A DNA stretch of 64,000 nt from positions 3,016,461 through 3,080,460 of the forward strand of contig CM034139.1 of assembly GCA_019914995.1 (NCBI GenBank), given 5' to 3'. This document shows positions 11,991-25,170 of this stretch, one piece after another. Position 1 is the first letter of the stretch. Each line of letters begins with the position of its first letter. Under the pieces are notes generated by a model, which was not told the DNA's origin, made no database searches, and saw nothing but the letters and a program-made list of their open reading frames with translations. The translations under genes were made by a program, and so were the position numbers. The DNA comes from Acanthochlamys bracteata. Its lineage: Eukaryota > Streptophyta > Magnoliopsida > Pandanales > Velloziaceae.

Positions 11991-14488
11991 TATTACCAAT
12001 TGGCAAACAAAAATATATTAAGGGGCGTTTGGCAGTGAGTTCATCAAAAAGTTCTTTTCTAACTTTATTTTACATTTTTTAATATTTTTTTATAATAGTT
12101 TATAGATGGTATTATTGTTTTCATAAATAAAAAAATAAATTTTGTTTATCGAAATAAAATAAAAATAGTTTTTTTAATTTTTCAAATACTAATAAATTTA
12201 AAACAGTAGCATGATCATTGATTAAATGTTTTGGCTTGCATCTTAGCTTGAAGATATCTTTTTTTACTATCTCACGGTTTAGAGACCGTTTGGCATTCTA
12301 TTCTACAAGAGTTTTTTAATAATTTTTTATTTTATATTTTTTAATAAATTTTTATAAAAATTTATAGAATTTATTTTAAAATTTAGAAATATAAAAAAAA
12401 ATTTTAGAAAATTTTTTTATTATTTATATTTATTATAAATATATAAAAGTTTGTCACTTAGAGCTTATCTCAAATACATCAAATTTTACTTTTTTTTCTA
12501 GATTTTGATTTTAATCACTTCACATATTTTAATTATTATTATGAACTTCACTTCTAATTTCATGTCGAACTTAAAATTTAACTTCAAATTTCACTATACT
12601 TATTTTAAATATCACTCCGAACTTTACTTCCACCAAACTCTATTTTCTACCGAATTTTTCTTTCACAAAATTCAGTTACGTCAGTTACATGCATTTAATA
12701 TACAGCTTTTAATATCAAGAGATCAAATTATTTTAATCAGAACGAAAGTGTATAATTTTGATCCAATTTAACGAATAGACATAATTACTAACAGATTTAT
12801 AAAGGCATCCAATTAAGAAGTTTGCTTATAGAAAAAAAAAGTGATGCTAACTTAGGTGACAAGAAAAGCAATCGTTAAAAGAAAGCAGAGGGAAAATTAA
12901 TCAATTTTTAATTCGGTATGATGGTACTTCACTTGCCTTTCTTGATTAGTTTATAATAATAACCAAAAGCTACAATTTCCTAAGCAGGAAGACGAATCAG
13001 TGTTAACGATCAAAAGAAGCTGCTGCCTGATTACATAATTAACAATTACGACTGTATGATGACGGAGAAAGATTGATTAATTAACATTAAACATATTTTC
13101 TATTAAGAAATAGTTAGTTGTTTTGACTATTTATTTTGCAAAAAACAATCAAAAAATTTCTCTTAACAACATTATTGTTGATCTCCAACTTTCAGTTGTT
13201 TACAAGCAGTTATACAATTAGTGTTGGGATGTTAATCTATTTTCTGTCTAGATCAACCTCATTTAGGCTGGTCCAAGTCACTGACGGTTAGTACAAAGCT
13301 ACAAGCTGTTTGGAACATCAGCCACCACTTCTTTCATATAAAACTTCCTAAGATAATAAAGGCAGTCCTGCCAACACTTAACTTCTTCCAAATAGCAATG
13401 ACATCCGATAACAAAAGTAGTTAAAACATAAAAATACAAATTCCAAACTTCTAATATCAAAATACATCCTAACATAACCAACACATACATAACCATTACA
13501 ACATCAAGTTACTAACCAACATCAAGTTAAAAATGCAAGCAACAAACATCAACTTACAACAAATAGCAATAACATCCAAGTTAAAATGCATCCCAACATC
13601 AACAACAACCAAACCTACGCTCATTAGACCCAAGCTTAACTCTACCAGACCAGGACTGCTACCTACATTTGTTGTTGAAACAATTTCTTTACTCAGCCTG
13701 TACCCAAGATGAAAACAAAAAAAAATGAACTGAGTCTTCGCAACATAAGAAAGTAATGTTTCCAAATATTGATTACAATAGTAGCAACCATTATCCTGCG
13801 ATGATGTAATAATCATTCTAAACAAAACTTCACAATACAACACACAATTTGCATACACACAACAAACTTAATGTTTCAGAAACATACATAAATATCTAGT
13901 TACTAATGTGTAGTCTCAACTCATATACAAATCAAGCGGCTCCAAAACATACACTATAATTTTGGAATTCTCATGCAGTATCATTTCTAAAAAAAGCATT
14001 CTTATGAATAGTTTTCTTATGTCAAACAAGTTTACTAAAACAAAATGTATATATAATATTTCTGTGAGTATAATGTTCAGTAAATTGTGTATAGAATAGT
14101 TTATATTTGAGAGAAGGGAAATAACATTGAAGAAAGGTATCAAATAATTAAGTTGCTGAACAAAAAGAGCCAACTGAATGGAAACACCATTGGATTCCTA
14201 GCCAGAATACTGATCATGACCTAGCTAGTTACTTTATTACTCTAATATTAAAATTGAAGACACCATACAGTCAAGATGAACCACTGCTTATTGCAGACAG
14301 CAGCAACCAAAGTCTTGCTATCATGTATCCTATTCAGAAAACATGATTGGCTTCCATAAAAGCCACGACTATGCTACAAGAAAATGCGAAAATAACTTGC
14401 TACTTTAAATACCCAGTTGAAACCAATTAAAACTCATAAAACCAGATTCTAATGGAAGAGTATCTAGAGAACACACATAAAACAAGAA
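11991..14488. other. AT-rich intergenic sequence with Tourist-like ends
   Basis: TTA followed by GGGGCGTTTGGCAG at about 12021 and GAGACCGTTTGGCATTC at about 12282 look like left ends of Tourist-type MITEs; no clean right ends were found. At 13.38-13.62 kb a segment containing CAAATAGCAATGACATCC recurs in altered form about 180 bp later (CAAATAGCAATAACATCC), a local degenerate duplication. Two minus-strand open frames at 13299-13858 are hydrophobic and low in complexity and match no family I know. Confidence 0.35.
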
Positions 14489-14496
14489 CATGCAAC

Positions 14497-17314
14497 TATA
14501 TGTGTAAAATTGGGTCAGCCCAAAATGATCGACCCACGGTCCAAATTTTGGCGCGTCCGGTCCGATAAATAGTGACAGAATTGGGTTGGTCCGGTCAGAT
14601 TCTACAGGCAGTATCGGCTGACTTCATCAGTCCGCCCACTCGGATACTGTTATATTGACTGATCCATATTGACTTTGATATGGTAACGTTCAACGTTGAT
14701 CAGATCATGCTGACGGCAGTATGACCGTTATCCGTTGGCAGACCGATAGCCAATGGATGTGTTACTGTTGGCTGATGTCAATTGACTGCAGATCTTATCT
14801 TCATTCAACTTCCACACAGCAAACTTTCAATTCTCATTTTCATTCTCAAATTTCAAAGATTTCAAACTCATATAAATTTATAAACATACTTTTTTTTTAC
14901 TTATTTCTTAAATTTACATTTTTCAATTCTCAAAAAATTTTAGTTGTTATTTCAAATAGATTCAAATATTCGTGCCATTAATCTTTATATGCATGACTAT
15001 GACAAGGACGATCAAAATTTAGAAAAGATAGATATTGCATGTATGAAGAAATGAGATGAAGTTTTTCAATAACAAAAAAAAGTTTTCATGAAAAATGCAA
15101 CGAAAGTCGTTCAATTCCGAGTATTGGAAATAGTTCGGCTTCAACATCGATATCGACAACATCAAATGTTCAAAAGTTACAATTTCTGAAGTTTGAAATT
15201 ATTTCACCTTCGAATATACAGTGCAAAGTGATGGTGCTAAATAAAAAAACGGCGAAATATATTTTTTGCGAAAAACTTCAAACTGCTAATTCTAATGCAG
15301 TAACCTGACATTTAATAGCACCTGATAAAAATTATTCTTGCAAAAAAGAAATTGAAAAGGAGCCTTCCCAAACTCAACTTCAATACGAATGGTCGGTGAG
15401 TATTTGGTCTTATAATTCTAATATAGCTAAGAAATCTCTTACCTGTATGATTTGTATTATGTATTTACTTATTAATTTTGGTGAGTAATTTTTTTTAAAA
15501 ATTATATTAAAAGAGCATATTGTCTACAATTTGATAAAGTTAATAGAACAACTATTAGAGACGATATTATTACTTATTACAATAAAATACTCACTATATT
15601 AAAATTTGAATTAAGTTAATTAAATTACATTAATATCTAATATTTGGAGCGGTAAAGTTAAAAAAGATTATTTAAATATTGCTACACATTATTTAGATTA
15701 TGCATAAAAAATTTATTGGCTTTAAACTTATTGATTCCACATAGGATACTAAAAATATTTCTGAGCACATTATAATTGTAGTTCAAAAATAGCACATAAG
15801 CAACCGATTATCTCTATCACACTAGATAATACTTTAGCAAATACCAAAATAATTCAATTTTTTCAAATGGAGCTAAGCTCATACATGGGAAAATTTTTTC
15901 TATATCAACGTTGTGCTTACCATATTATTAACTTTATCCTACAATCAAGTATGCAGCTAATAAGTGAATATATTAATTATATTCGTGTTGTTATTTTTTA
16001 AATTAGTAATTCAAATCAACGATTAGCTGAATTTAAAATATATTGCATAGTAGAATATTTGAAGCTCCGAAAGTTCAACCTTGATATGACAGTGAGATAT
16101 AATTCTACTTATTTAATGTTAAATAGTACTTTATATTATAAAATGCTTAAGATTTTTTATAATATAAGAATGTGTAACAATATATTTATTAAAGCTCATT
16201 AGATTGTTGCTGAAAAACTTGTAAAGTTTTTAGAAACTTTTTATGATACTACTATTTTATTATCCGGTGTTTACTATCATACTTCTCAATTAGTTTTATA
16301 TTTAATTTTCAATATAGCAATTATGTTGCATTCACATGTAACATATTAATTACTTAGACCTATAGTTACAATAATGACGAGTAAATTAAAAAAATTGGTC
16401 TGATATTATTTTTTATATTATTTTGCTTTTATGTTAGATCCTAAATTAAATTTATATATTTTTCTAATACTCTTACATAAATTAGTATGTATTTTTATAT
16501 TTTCGATATTCAATTATAAATAACTAATGCTCGTAATAAGCTGTGCGATATTTATGATCTTTATGAAGTTAAGTTTTATAATTTGTGGAATTAATAACAA
16601 CAAGCTACAACGACACAAACTCATCAAACTAAGAAGTTGGTATTTAATTTCCATCAAGCCTGGTTAATTACAACCACCATTTTCAACTTCAAGAAGCATG
16701 CAATCTTATTCGGATTTAAACAAATATTTTGAATGAGATACCATCATTGTAGAAGATTATAAAAATTCAAAAAAATTTAATATTTTGAACTGGTCGAAGA
16801 CACATTCAATAAGATATCCAGTACTTTCTCAATTAGCACGTGATATTTTGACTATTTCTGTCTCAACAGTGTCTTCATAATTGACATTTAATACAGCCGA
16901 AAGAATAATTGAAGAACGAAAAAATAACTTACTAGTGATATATTTGAAGTGCTAACTTTTTGAAAGATGGAGAGCTTGCAGTCAAGAGAATACAGTATAC
17001 AACTCACAATAAATACCTGACTGAATAATTTTTAAAATTATTTTTAAATTAAAATATTAAGTACAAGTAAAAATGTATAATTATATACATGTTGCAAATT
17101 TGTAATAAATTTTTTATATTTTAACTACTATTTTTGAAGTTATTTTTTTAGTTTTTAATTTTTTATTTTAAAAATAAATAAATAATATGCAAACGGGGCA
17201 GGCACGGATCTAAATATTTGCACCCGGTCCGAGTAATGGGTCCGAGCCTATCTAGTTGTCTTAGTTGGCTCGGCCAGGCCTGATCGGGCTAGTCCGCGTA
17301 TTTTTGCACCTATA
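14497..17314 (+). mobile_element. Ac-like hAT transposon, complete but decayed
   Basis: The left terminus TATATGTGTAAAA and the right terminus TTTTTGCACCTATA are imperfect hAT terminal inverted repeats. The flanks catgcaac (14489-14496) and catgcaat (17315-17322) match at 7 of 8 positions, as expected of an 8-bp hAT target duplication. Subterminal DNA is GC-rich (GGTCCGGTCC, GGCTCGGCCAGGCC) against an AT-rich interior. The inside carries a pseudogenised hAT transposase on the same strand. Total length is 2818 bp, within the usual range for autonomous hATs. The element is dead because its reading frame has many stops. Confidence 0.85.
15080..17040 (+). pseudogene. Ac-like hAT transposase pseudogene
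   Basis: Conserved hAT blocks survive between stops and frame changes. A BED-like VW.YF start is near 15200. The catalytic-core-like ISITLDNTLAN is near 15815 and resembles the ..LDNASAND.. block of Ac-type transposases. YQRCAYHIINFILQS is near 15902 (family: RCAHILNLIVQ), and RKFNLDMTVRYNSTYLML near 16070 (family: L..PTRWNSTY.ML). The C-terminal dimerisation region near 16700-16940 contains LNWSKTHSIRYPVLSQLARD followed by ILTISVSTVSS, a stop, and LTFNTAERIIEERKNNLL. Order and spacing are as in the family. At least two in-frame stops lie in the dimerisation domain alone, so no functional protein can be made. Confidence 0.85.
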
Positions 17315-17322
17315 CATGCAAT

Positions 17323-20300
17323 TCATGCTTAATACTAAATGATTATTATAAGAAAACATTAGAAAAGTTGCTCACTTTCTCCTATCTGCTTCACTATTCT
17401 GAAGTTTTTGTATTCACTAACAAATTTTGAAAACCCAATTCAATCCTTACAAACCACCTACTAGGCCTAGGAATGCATACGATTCTCCTACGGTATCATA
17501 TGCCAAGATTAGAAAGGAAATATATTGAATTATTGATCATATGTACATCTCAAAAACCCTTCGCATAACTAGATTCAGCATTGGATGATCTAACTTACGT
17601 CAAAAGTATGTAAAAGTGAATTTATTGAAACCACAATCCAAATCAGTTACCTTGAACCAACCTATTAATACTACTCCTGCAAATATTTGTAAACAATATC
17701 AATACATTAATTTGCTTTTCTTATTGTAGCTGCCATCAGTCAACTTACAGTGATTTCAAGTAGGATCACTTCTTACTCGTTAAGATGTTTGATTTGAGGA
17801 ATTGTTGAAAATTATTTGGCAGAATTGAAAAAAAGATAAGAGCTAATAGCAGACATTATGATGCACCAATAGGTTAACCTGATCTCTAATAGTATAATAC
17901 GATAGGGTCATGACGCATGAAATAGATGACCGAAGCAACCAGAGTAGCTAAGAAGCTGGAAATGATATGCGAAGAAGTGTGGATATCGATGAAATTGCAG
18001 CCAAAGTAATAGAACAGAGTGAGGTTAGTAAGGAGCAATGGTGTGGAGTGACAAAGTAGCAGGGAAGACGAATTGCATGCGCCGAGACTGACCAGAAAAG
18101 CGGAGTGATGAAATCGACGGAGTAGGAATAGACAACAAAGAGCTGAAGCCGAAGAAAATATGGATGAAATAGGATCAAAGAAAGACTCATGAATGAAGCC
18201 GAACGACTCAAGTCATTTATAATTAAGTGTTTTTTTAGCTCAATCCTGATCGACTCCCATGAACGCCTCAATGGATCGATTTGGAAACCGTTTGAATCAA
18301 CACAGACCAAAGCAACTCTTTTGTTTGAACGGGTTATTTTATCGATCTAGATCAATTTGGTCACAAGTCCGTAGTTCAAAATCGATTCAAATGCTCTAAT
18401 TTTGGATCTAACAACACTCTACTTTCAATTTGTTTACATAAAATTTTACAAACTTTATGGATAATAATCATATCTTATATATAATAATATTAATAGATTA
18501 TCAATAATATGAAATTCAAATTAATTGTTATCTAAAATAAATCTGTCAACTATGATATGCCGGCTCTTAACTCTACAATATTGACCGTTTTACTTTGAGA
18601 TAAAACTTTTACTATCATGTTAGTCAATTCAATTAAAGATATATTTTAATCACATCAAACTTTGTTGATTCAAATTTACATTTTAAAGTTATTTATTATA
18701 TTTTAATTTATTTTGAACTCAATAAATTTACTTTAATATATTTTAATCAAATCTCTAAATTGAGTTATGAAAAACTTATTTTTTAGGACTTGAAGCATCT
18801 CTGATAAAAACTGAAAAAATCGTATCTTCAATAAATAATTAGAAATTATGTAAAGTAATTAATGGGTGAGCTATTGTTATTATTTATTTGAACTTTGAAA
18901 GCTTTTAAAGGAAGGAACTTTGTCCGTACGGTGCGCGTGGAGAATCGAGTCTTCGTGAGTTCGCATTTCTCTACGTGGCGAATCCCCATCCACACAGGTA
19001 CACAAATCTGTTCCATTTTTTTGATTCTGCTACTCTGACATTGCCTTAAAGTATGAGCGTATGAACCGTCACTCATGCCTCCCCTTCACTAATCACGGCA
19101 ATTAATAAACCTTTTTTTTTTTATATTAAATTTTAAATATAACTTTTGTATTATTTTATATAGCTCACAATTTTGAAAAAGATTTTCATGTTTGAAATTA
19201 TTTTTTCTTAACAAAATTTTTTAATTTATATTTTTTAATATATATTTTATAAATATTTAAAAATTTAAAAAATATAAAAAAATTCTACGTAATAAAATTT
19301 TTTTATTGTATATATTTTTCTAAAAATAACAAAAATAAAATTTATTTTTAAAAAAAATAAAAATATTTTTATTTTAAAAAATTTTATTTTATAAATACTT
19401 TCAAAATGATCCTTAACTAGATGTGTGATACTATTTATTAAAATTTTGTTACAATAATTTAAAAAGAACAGTCGGATGTGTGGAAACCAGTGAGATAGAG
19501 GTTGCTTTTGGTTTAGTTTATAAAATTTAAAAATTAAAAATATATATTATAAAATTTTTTATTATATATTTTTATTATTTTAAAATTAAAAAAATAAAAT
19601 TTATTTTTCAAAAACTATATAAATATATTCTATTTTAAAAAAAAATTATTTCAAAAATATTTTCATGATATCACATGCGAAGGCTGAGCTTAAAGGGTTG
19701 TTTAAATATTAAAATAAAAAAGTTTTTTCAAAAAATTGTATTTAAAATTTCTTTTAAAAAATAAACTTTTACAACCCTTTAGTTTCTTTTAAAATTCTTT
19801 TCAGAACTTTATCAATTACTAATTATAAAAAATTTTGTATTCTAATCAATGTCAAAGGACCTCTCAAGACAAATAGGAGTATAAACATCATTATTAGTTC
19901 TCATGGAGGAGTATATCCTTTTGAAACCTTCGCAAGAACATGCAATGGCGATTGCTTGTTTTGTATATTATTATATGCTACCAAATAAGTGCAGTTTCTA
20001 ATTTTATTTTCTGCATAAATTGAGAGATAATTGTTTAAACTAAAGCTGGTTTTCAAACTTCGGTTACTGGAAGTCGAGGTTTTAAACATGGCTTGATTTC
20101 CCTGTATGAGCCAACTTGATAGGCTAACATTTCACATGCCTAACACTTGATGGGCCAAATATGCCTAAAAAAGCATAGATCCAGCAGCACGACTACAAAT
20201 GAAATTCGTATGCGCAACAATATTCAATGTAGTCAACCCAACCCCAACCGGGTATCGATCCAAAAAAAACCTGCATCACCGGTTTACCATCAGATCACCC

Positions 20301-20430
20301 GATCAACTCACTAGATCAAATCGAATTTATCAAATATTATATTATGCATCACACATATTATTGATTATTCAATACTTCAAAAAAAGGAATTCCAACATGT
20401 ACTTTGATAGTTTATAATAAACACTATATC
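17323..20430. other. Intergenic sequence, no gene recognised
   Basis: A minus-strand open frame at 17948-18310 (120 codons) has no recognisable domain. A hAT-like single end (GGATCTAACAACACTCT) lies near 18403 without a partner. A less AT-rich patch at 18.90-19.08 kb (GGTGCGCGTGGAG, CTACGTGGCGAAT) is unexplained. From 19.1 to 19.8 kb the DNA is fold-back-like A/T, ending in a Tourist-like ACTTTCAAAATGATCC near 19400. Confidence 0.3.
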
Positions 20431-20445
20431 AATATTGAACAGGTT

Positions 20446-20737
20446 CTATTTTCTCCATAATTGAACAGCAAGCTGATCATAAGCTTTCTTCCATGCTTCC
20501 TTCATCTCAGGTCTTCACATTGTCCACATATCAGGAACTGCATCCTTAAAGGTCTTCAAGAGCACATATATTACAACCTGCACCTACCTAGGAAACAATC
20601 ATGTCATTAGAGAACATTTGTAGGGTGTTGCACCTAGCTTCTCAAAAGTCTCTTCCCTTACAATAACTTAGTAGTAGACTATCTGATCATGAAGGAAAAG
20701 CAAGATATCTTTTGCAGAAGGATATATCTCAAAGATC
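20446..20737 (-). pseudogene. Phytoglobin (non-symbiotic plant haemoglobin) pseudogene
   Basis: Three blocks of a plant haemoglobin occur in order on the minus strand. The first, IFEIYPSAKDILLFLHD, sits directly behind an acceptor-like TTTTTCATAG at the normal first-intron position of plant globins (family: IFEIAPSAK..FSFL). Next is VREETFEKLGATPYK (family: VRES.LKKLGATHFK). Then, behind a TGCAG acceptor, VLLKTFKDAVPDMWTM, a stop, RPEMKEAWKKAYDQLAVQLW and a terminal stop (family: LLETIKEAVPEMWSPEMK.AW.EAYDQL). The segment between the first two blocks, which carries the distal haem-pocket histidine region in intact genes, is missing, and there is an in-frame stop in the last exon. No first exon was found upstream. 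Because acceptor-like sites remain, this looks like decay of a genomic copy rather than a retro-copy. Confidence 0.8.
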
Positions 20738-20759
20738 CTATGAAAAATAAATATTCACC

Positions 20760-21284
20760 AATTATTAGGACATATACAATATGTAGATACTTGTAAAGGG
20801 TAGTTATATTGGCATCATGAAACAAATAAGCAGCAAACTATAACAAAATACACAGACAGAAGTTAGGAAATGGCAAGCATAAGCATACACTTAGTATTCT
20901 TTAGAAAATAACAACATGGAGTATTGCTTATTGAGAAGTCTACGAATCAACTCTTAAAAAAGGGGTATGTATATGCACAACTGCTTAATTAATGCAGAAG
21001 CCTATGTGAAGCCACAGATCAATATAAAACATACATTTGATCCTTGTGAATTTTCATCAAGTTAACATACACCACGTATATACATGCTCTTCCAACTTAC
21101 AACTAACTTTTTTTTTTATGATAACAGTTATCTGTTAAATTCTTTTGAGGTCATTTATAACCTTAATCCATTTTGATTCAAAGGCTTATTTAATGTTAGA
21201 AGGAATTAATCATAGCTACTACCTAAACTAAATGCTTATATGACGGTGACAATATTTGTAAAAGCATAAGATTAGCAATTTGAT
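20760..21284. other. Intergenic sequence upstream of the phytoglobin relic
   Basis: I searched this stretch on the minus strand for a first globin exon (the ...EEQEALV...KFFLKI region) and did not find one. No other feature is visible. Confidence 0.3.
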
Positions 21285-21292
21285 ATTTGGAA

Positions 21293-21844
21293 TAGAGGTA
21301 GCAATATATAATCCGACCTGCGAATCTGATCCAAAACTAATCCGAAAAAGTAAGTTCGGTTCACTTTTGAATCGATCCGAATTTGACCCGTAAACTTAAA
21401 CGGGTTCGGTTGAATTCGGATTGATCCAAAATTGACTCGTTTAACTCGTATAATTATTTGTATAGCATATAGTATCTAATAATTAAAAAATAGAACAATG
21501 ACATTTAATTTAATTTATATAAAATTTTTCTTAGCTTAACCTATTCAATTAATTTCTTACTTAATTATAGATTTTATCGAAGAAATTAATTTTCTTTTGT
21601 TAGATATTTGATCATTACTAATTTCCATATATTATTGCTAGAATTTAATTTAATAATTCTCATTTTAATAATTTTAATTATTAAATAGATAAATCTAATT
21701 TGACCCGATTACTAAATAGGTTAGATTAGGATTGACAATTTTGACCTATATAAATATATAGGTCGAGTTAGAGTTGAACGATTTGATCCGATTATTATAT
21801 AGGTCGAACTGAATCCAACCCGTGAACTTATTTTGCCACCTCTA
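21293..21844. mobile_element. Non-autonomous hAT element (552 bp)
   Basis: The termini TAGAGGTAGCAA and TTTTGCCACCTCTA are inverted repeats of the TAGGGGTGNNAA hAT type. The flanks atttggaa (21285-21292) and atttggga (21845-21852) form a 7/8 target duplication. Subterminal parts repeat variants of 'GATCCGAATTTGACCCG' and 'GACCTATATAAATATATAGG'. The interior is A/T and non-coding. Confidence 0.8.
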
Positions 21845-21852
21845 ATTTGGGA

Positions 21853-23113
21853 GCATTTTCTTTTCTTGAATATCTCTCGAAAAGTTTTTTAAGATTTCAT
21901 TGTGTCAAGTGGTAACTATTATTGACAGTATAAGAATTATTCAAAATAAAAGAGAGGGATTTTTTTCCAAAATATCAGCTCCTTCACCTGTTTCATTTTT
22001 CTCTGCACAAATTTGGTAGCTACAACTTCCTCTTGAACTAAAATCATTCTTGAATTGTATTTAGCAGTCTTCAGTATTTGTACTTTGGACCATCTTTATC
22101 AATAAGGCAATTCAGATCTTTCATAACTTTTATTTTTTCATTAAGATCAGAATGAAATTTAAGACTTACAAAATACATTTTCGAAGAAATGTCATGTCCA
22201 TAACAATAAAAATACGACATGACAGAAGATGACAACATTGGTAATCTTTCTGATGAAGACAATACCGAATAAACACATCTCAAAACAAATGAATCCAATT
22301 TATTTCGATGACTTTTTTATAGATGTAGCAATACAACCTCTCTAGTTACAAGCCCCATAATCTATTGTGTCTGGATATCTAAATCAAATAAAATTATGGA
22401 TATAATAAAATAAGTTTATTAAACTATTCAATGATGTGCCTTATAGATAAAAGAATATTTCATAGATATGGAACAAACAAGCAATTCTATAGACACGAAG
22501 TGGTATCAACATCACTATCATAACAACTATCTCTACGTAAGTGTCTCAATACAGTATGTCAACTAGAATAGTTACGATGTGAAAATTTTGAATCAAATAT
22601 CATATGATGACCCCTGACTATAGAATTTAGACTTTATCCTATAATTACTTTAGAATTTAAATCTATTATAGCACAAATTTAGTTACCTGAATCTAACGAA
22701 TCTTGATTAATTGGTGTTTTTCTAGAGAGCTTTTTGATTGTTTCAAGTATAGAGAAAATAATAAAACAACGTCAAGTAAAGACCTCAATGATCAATCTAT
22801 ATAAGTTAGAATGTTCTAAATCAATTAAAATAGGATCAAGTTACTCTAATCGAGTCTGAACTAGGTCTAATTTTATCTGAATAGGGTTTGGTTCGATCTG
22901 ATTTAGTCTATCGGGTTGGGTAGATTTGGATTGATTTTACCGGTTGGATCACTTTGGGTATTGAGTCGTATATGTCTCCTCTCGATCGGATACAAATAGT
23001 GAACTCAAACTTTTTCTTGCAAAACAGTGTGGATTCGTGTGACTCACACTAAGTCGACCCCGGTTGTCTAGATTGCTACGGCTTAGTAATCAGCATGCTC
23101 ATCCTCAATTAAC
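21853..23113. other. Intergenic sequence with a hAT-subterminal fragment
   Basis: A minus-strand open frame at 22071-22298 has no recognisable domain. At 22.85-22.99 kb the motif family TTGGTTCGATCTGATT / ATCGGGTTGGG matches the subterminal blocks of the local hAT elements, probably a truncated copy. Confidence 0.35.
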
Positions 23114-23121
23114 ATGGTCAT

Positions 23122-23618
23122 CAAGGTTGTAAAAATTAAAATTTTGATTAGGATCATTCCGTTTGAGTTGGATTGTATAACAGAAATTTTAAATTAAGAT
23201 TGCATTGCAACATGCCAGTAAATTTATATAAAATTTTCTGAAAATCATTAAAAATCTTTTATGCAAATTTCTTTAATATTTTAAACATTTTTTAGAACAT
23301 TTACAAAGTTTTGAAGAAAATTCTTTTAAATTTTATAAAAAACCACTATGTATTTTACGAAAAACCTCTCAAAATTATATTTTTATAGAAAATCTCCTTA
23401 AAATTTACACAAAACTTCCTCAAATTGTAGCTAATTATAAAAAATCTTTTAAAAGTGAAATCGCATAGTCATAAAGAATCACGATTTTTCCAATTTTACG
23501 TTTTAAATTAAGATCCGAGAGCGATTTACTCAAAAGATAATTTTCCTTCAAATATGATCGTTTTGATGATGTATGATAGTAAAATCGTAAGATTTAAGTC
23601 GAAATTTTGTTAACCTTG
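23122..23618. mobile_element. Non-autonomous hAT element (497 bp)
   Basis: The termini CAAGGTTGTAAAAATT and AAATTTTGTTAACCTTG are inverted repeats. The flanks atggtcat (23114-23121) and atggtcaa (23619-23626) give a 7/8 target duplication. The interior is A/T with repeats of 'AAAATCTTTTAAA' and no coding sequence. Its termini differ from the TAGGGGTG set, so it belongs to another subfamily. A longer worn relative may lie at 27.23-27.85 kb (ACGGTTGTTAAAATTC at one end, GTTTACAATCGTA at the other). Confidence 0.75.
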
Positions 23619-24449
23619 ATGGTCAACATGGATTAGTGGGATCATTCTGGTCGGTTGATCACTCAATCAACCGGACAACGGAAACAACCACTATAACAAA
23701 AACCATCAATAGTAATAAAAATACTAGTCGCTATTTAGAAAATCTGATCACTACTAGTAATAACAATTAGAAAATACTGATCGCTAAAAGCTGATTACTG
23801 ATAGTAATAATGACCGGATTTGCAATTGGTCGCTATTACGAAAAGCAACAATAACTACAAGGAATGGGTCGCTATAACTAATAGCGACCATGTTAAACTG
23901 ATCGCTGTGAGCATTAGCGACCAACACGTAGTTGTTAGTAGCGACCAACTCATGTCGGTCACTATTGCCTAGACAATAGCGACCAACTATGTGCTAGTCG
24001 CTACTGAAAATTGGTTGCTTCTGATTGTGTAGTAGCGACCAAAATTTTCTTGGTCGCTATTGCTCTCCTTTTAATTTAATTTAATTTTAAAAATTTTTAA
24101 TATTAAATATATGAAGATATACATACAAATTATGTAAAAAATTTCAAAATACACATAAACAAATTATAAATAGTCACTAATTTAAATAAAGTTTAAATGT
24201 TTAATATTAGTTAAATCTTTAAATACCAAATATATAATTATTTTTATGATACAATGTCAATAATGATTTCATAATAAAATATCAATAATGTTCATCAAAA
24301 TCGGCTTTCTAACAAATATAGTCATCAGCGTCCATTTGTTATAAGCGCCAACACCGATCATATGTCTAAAACAAATATATATATATGTTACTAAATCACA
24401 ATAAATAGCAAATTTATAATCATATAGAAATAAAGTTAAAAATGCACCG

Positions 24450-25170
24450 TATGTAGCTCACTCGTTCTATCTCTGAATGTAATTCTAATATTTCTAAAAG
24501 TCACTTTAGCCGAGATAGCGTGTACGCATACGTATTCTGGTCTTTCGACATTCTTATCTTTAAAATTTTGACCCCCTAAGTTGTAATGAAGTTATGTTTT
24601 CAGAATAAAAATCTTTAAAATGTATAAATATTTCTAACTCACTCATCCTATATCCGAATGTAATTTTGTTTCTTCCTTCAAGTCACTCTCATTGAGATTG
24701 TCGTGTATTGCGTAGATTTCGCAGCCTTTTCGAGGCTTTTTATATTTTGACCCCTTCAATTGTATCAACTTAAGTTAAGTTTTTAAAATAAAAATTTTTA
24801 AAATGTATAAATGCTTCTAACTCACTTATCATATACAATTAAGTTTTTTTCTACAAATCACTCTCCCCGAGCTTGTATGCGTATGTTTCGTTGCTTTTTG
24901 TAGATTTTGACCACTTAAGTTGCTATAAATTTAAATCTTGTATATAAAAAATTTAACAATACACAAATGCTTCTAACTAATTTGTCCTATCTTCGGATGC
25001 AGTTATATTTTCTTTACAAGTCACATTAGCCGAGACGAATGTGTAGGCATAGGTTTCGCGATCAACACTTTTTTAAAATTTTGACACCTTAAGCTGTTGT
25101 AAAGCTAAGTTTTCTATATAAAATTTTTTGTAATGCATAATGAATTCTAACTCACTCGTCCTAACTAACC
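24450..25170. repeat. Five-copy degenerate tandem repeat inside the CACTA element
   Basis: The phrase CTAACTCACTCATCCTAT and variants recur near 24457, 24636, 24817, 24976 and 25148, i.e. with spacings of about 159-181 bp. Each unit also carries a form of AAGTCACTTTAGCCGAGA and of TTTTGACCCCTTAAGTTGT. The units have diverged, so this is an old tandem array within the transposon, between its subterminal repeats and its coding relic. Confidence 0.75.

Noticed and set aside
13299..13858. Two adjoining minus-strand frames (65 and 120 codons) suggesting a membrane protein
   Set aside because: The sequence is low-complexity and internally repeated, with no recognisable domain or splice context; hydrophobicity follows from the T-rich strand.
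17948..18310. 120-codon minus-strand frame
   Set aside because: No domain, no promoter-like context, and adjacent sequence has hAT-like termini; probably chance.
23689..24070. Regularly spaced GCGACC motifs considered as a CRISPR-like or regulatory array
   Set aside because: The motifs occur in both orientations next to a CACTA terminus, which identifies them as transposon subterminal repeats.
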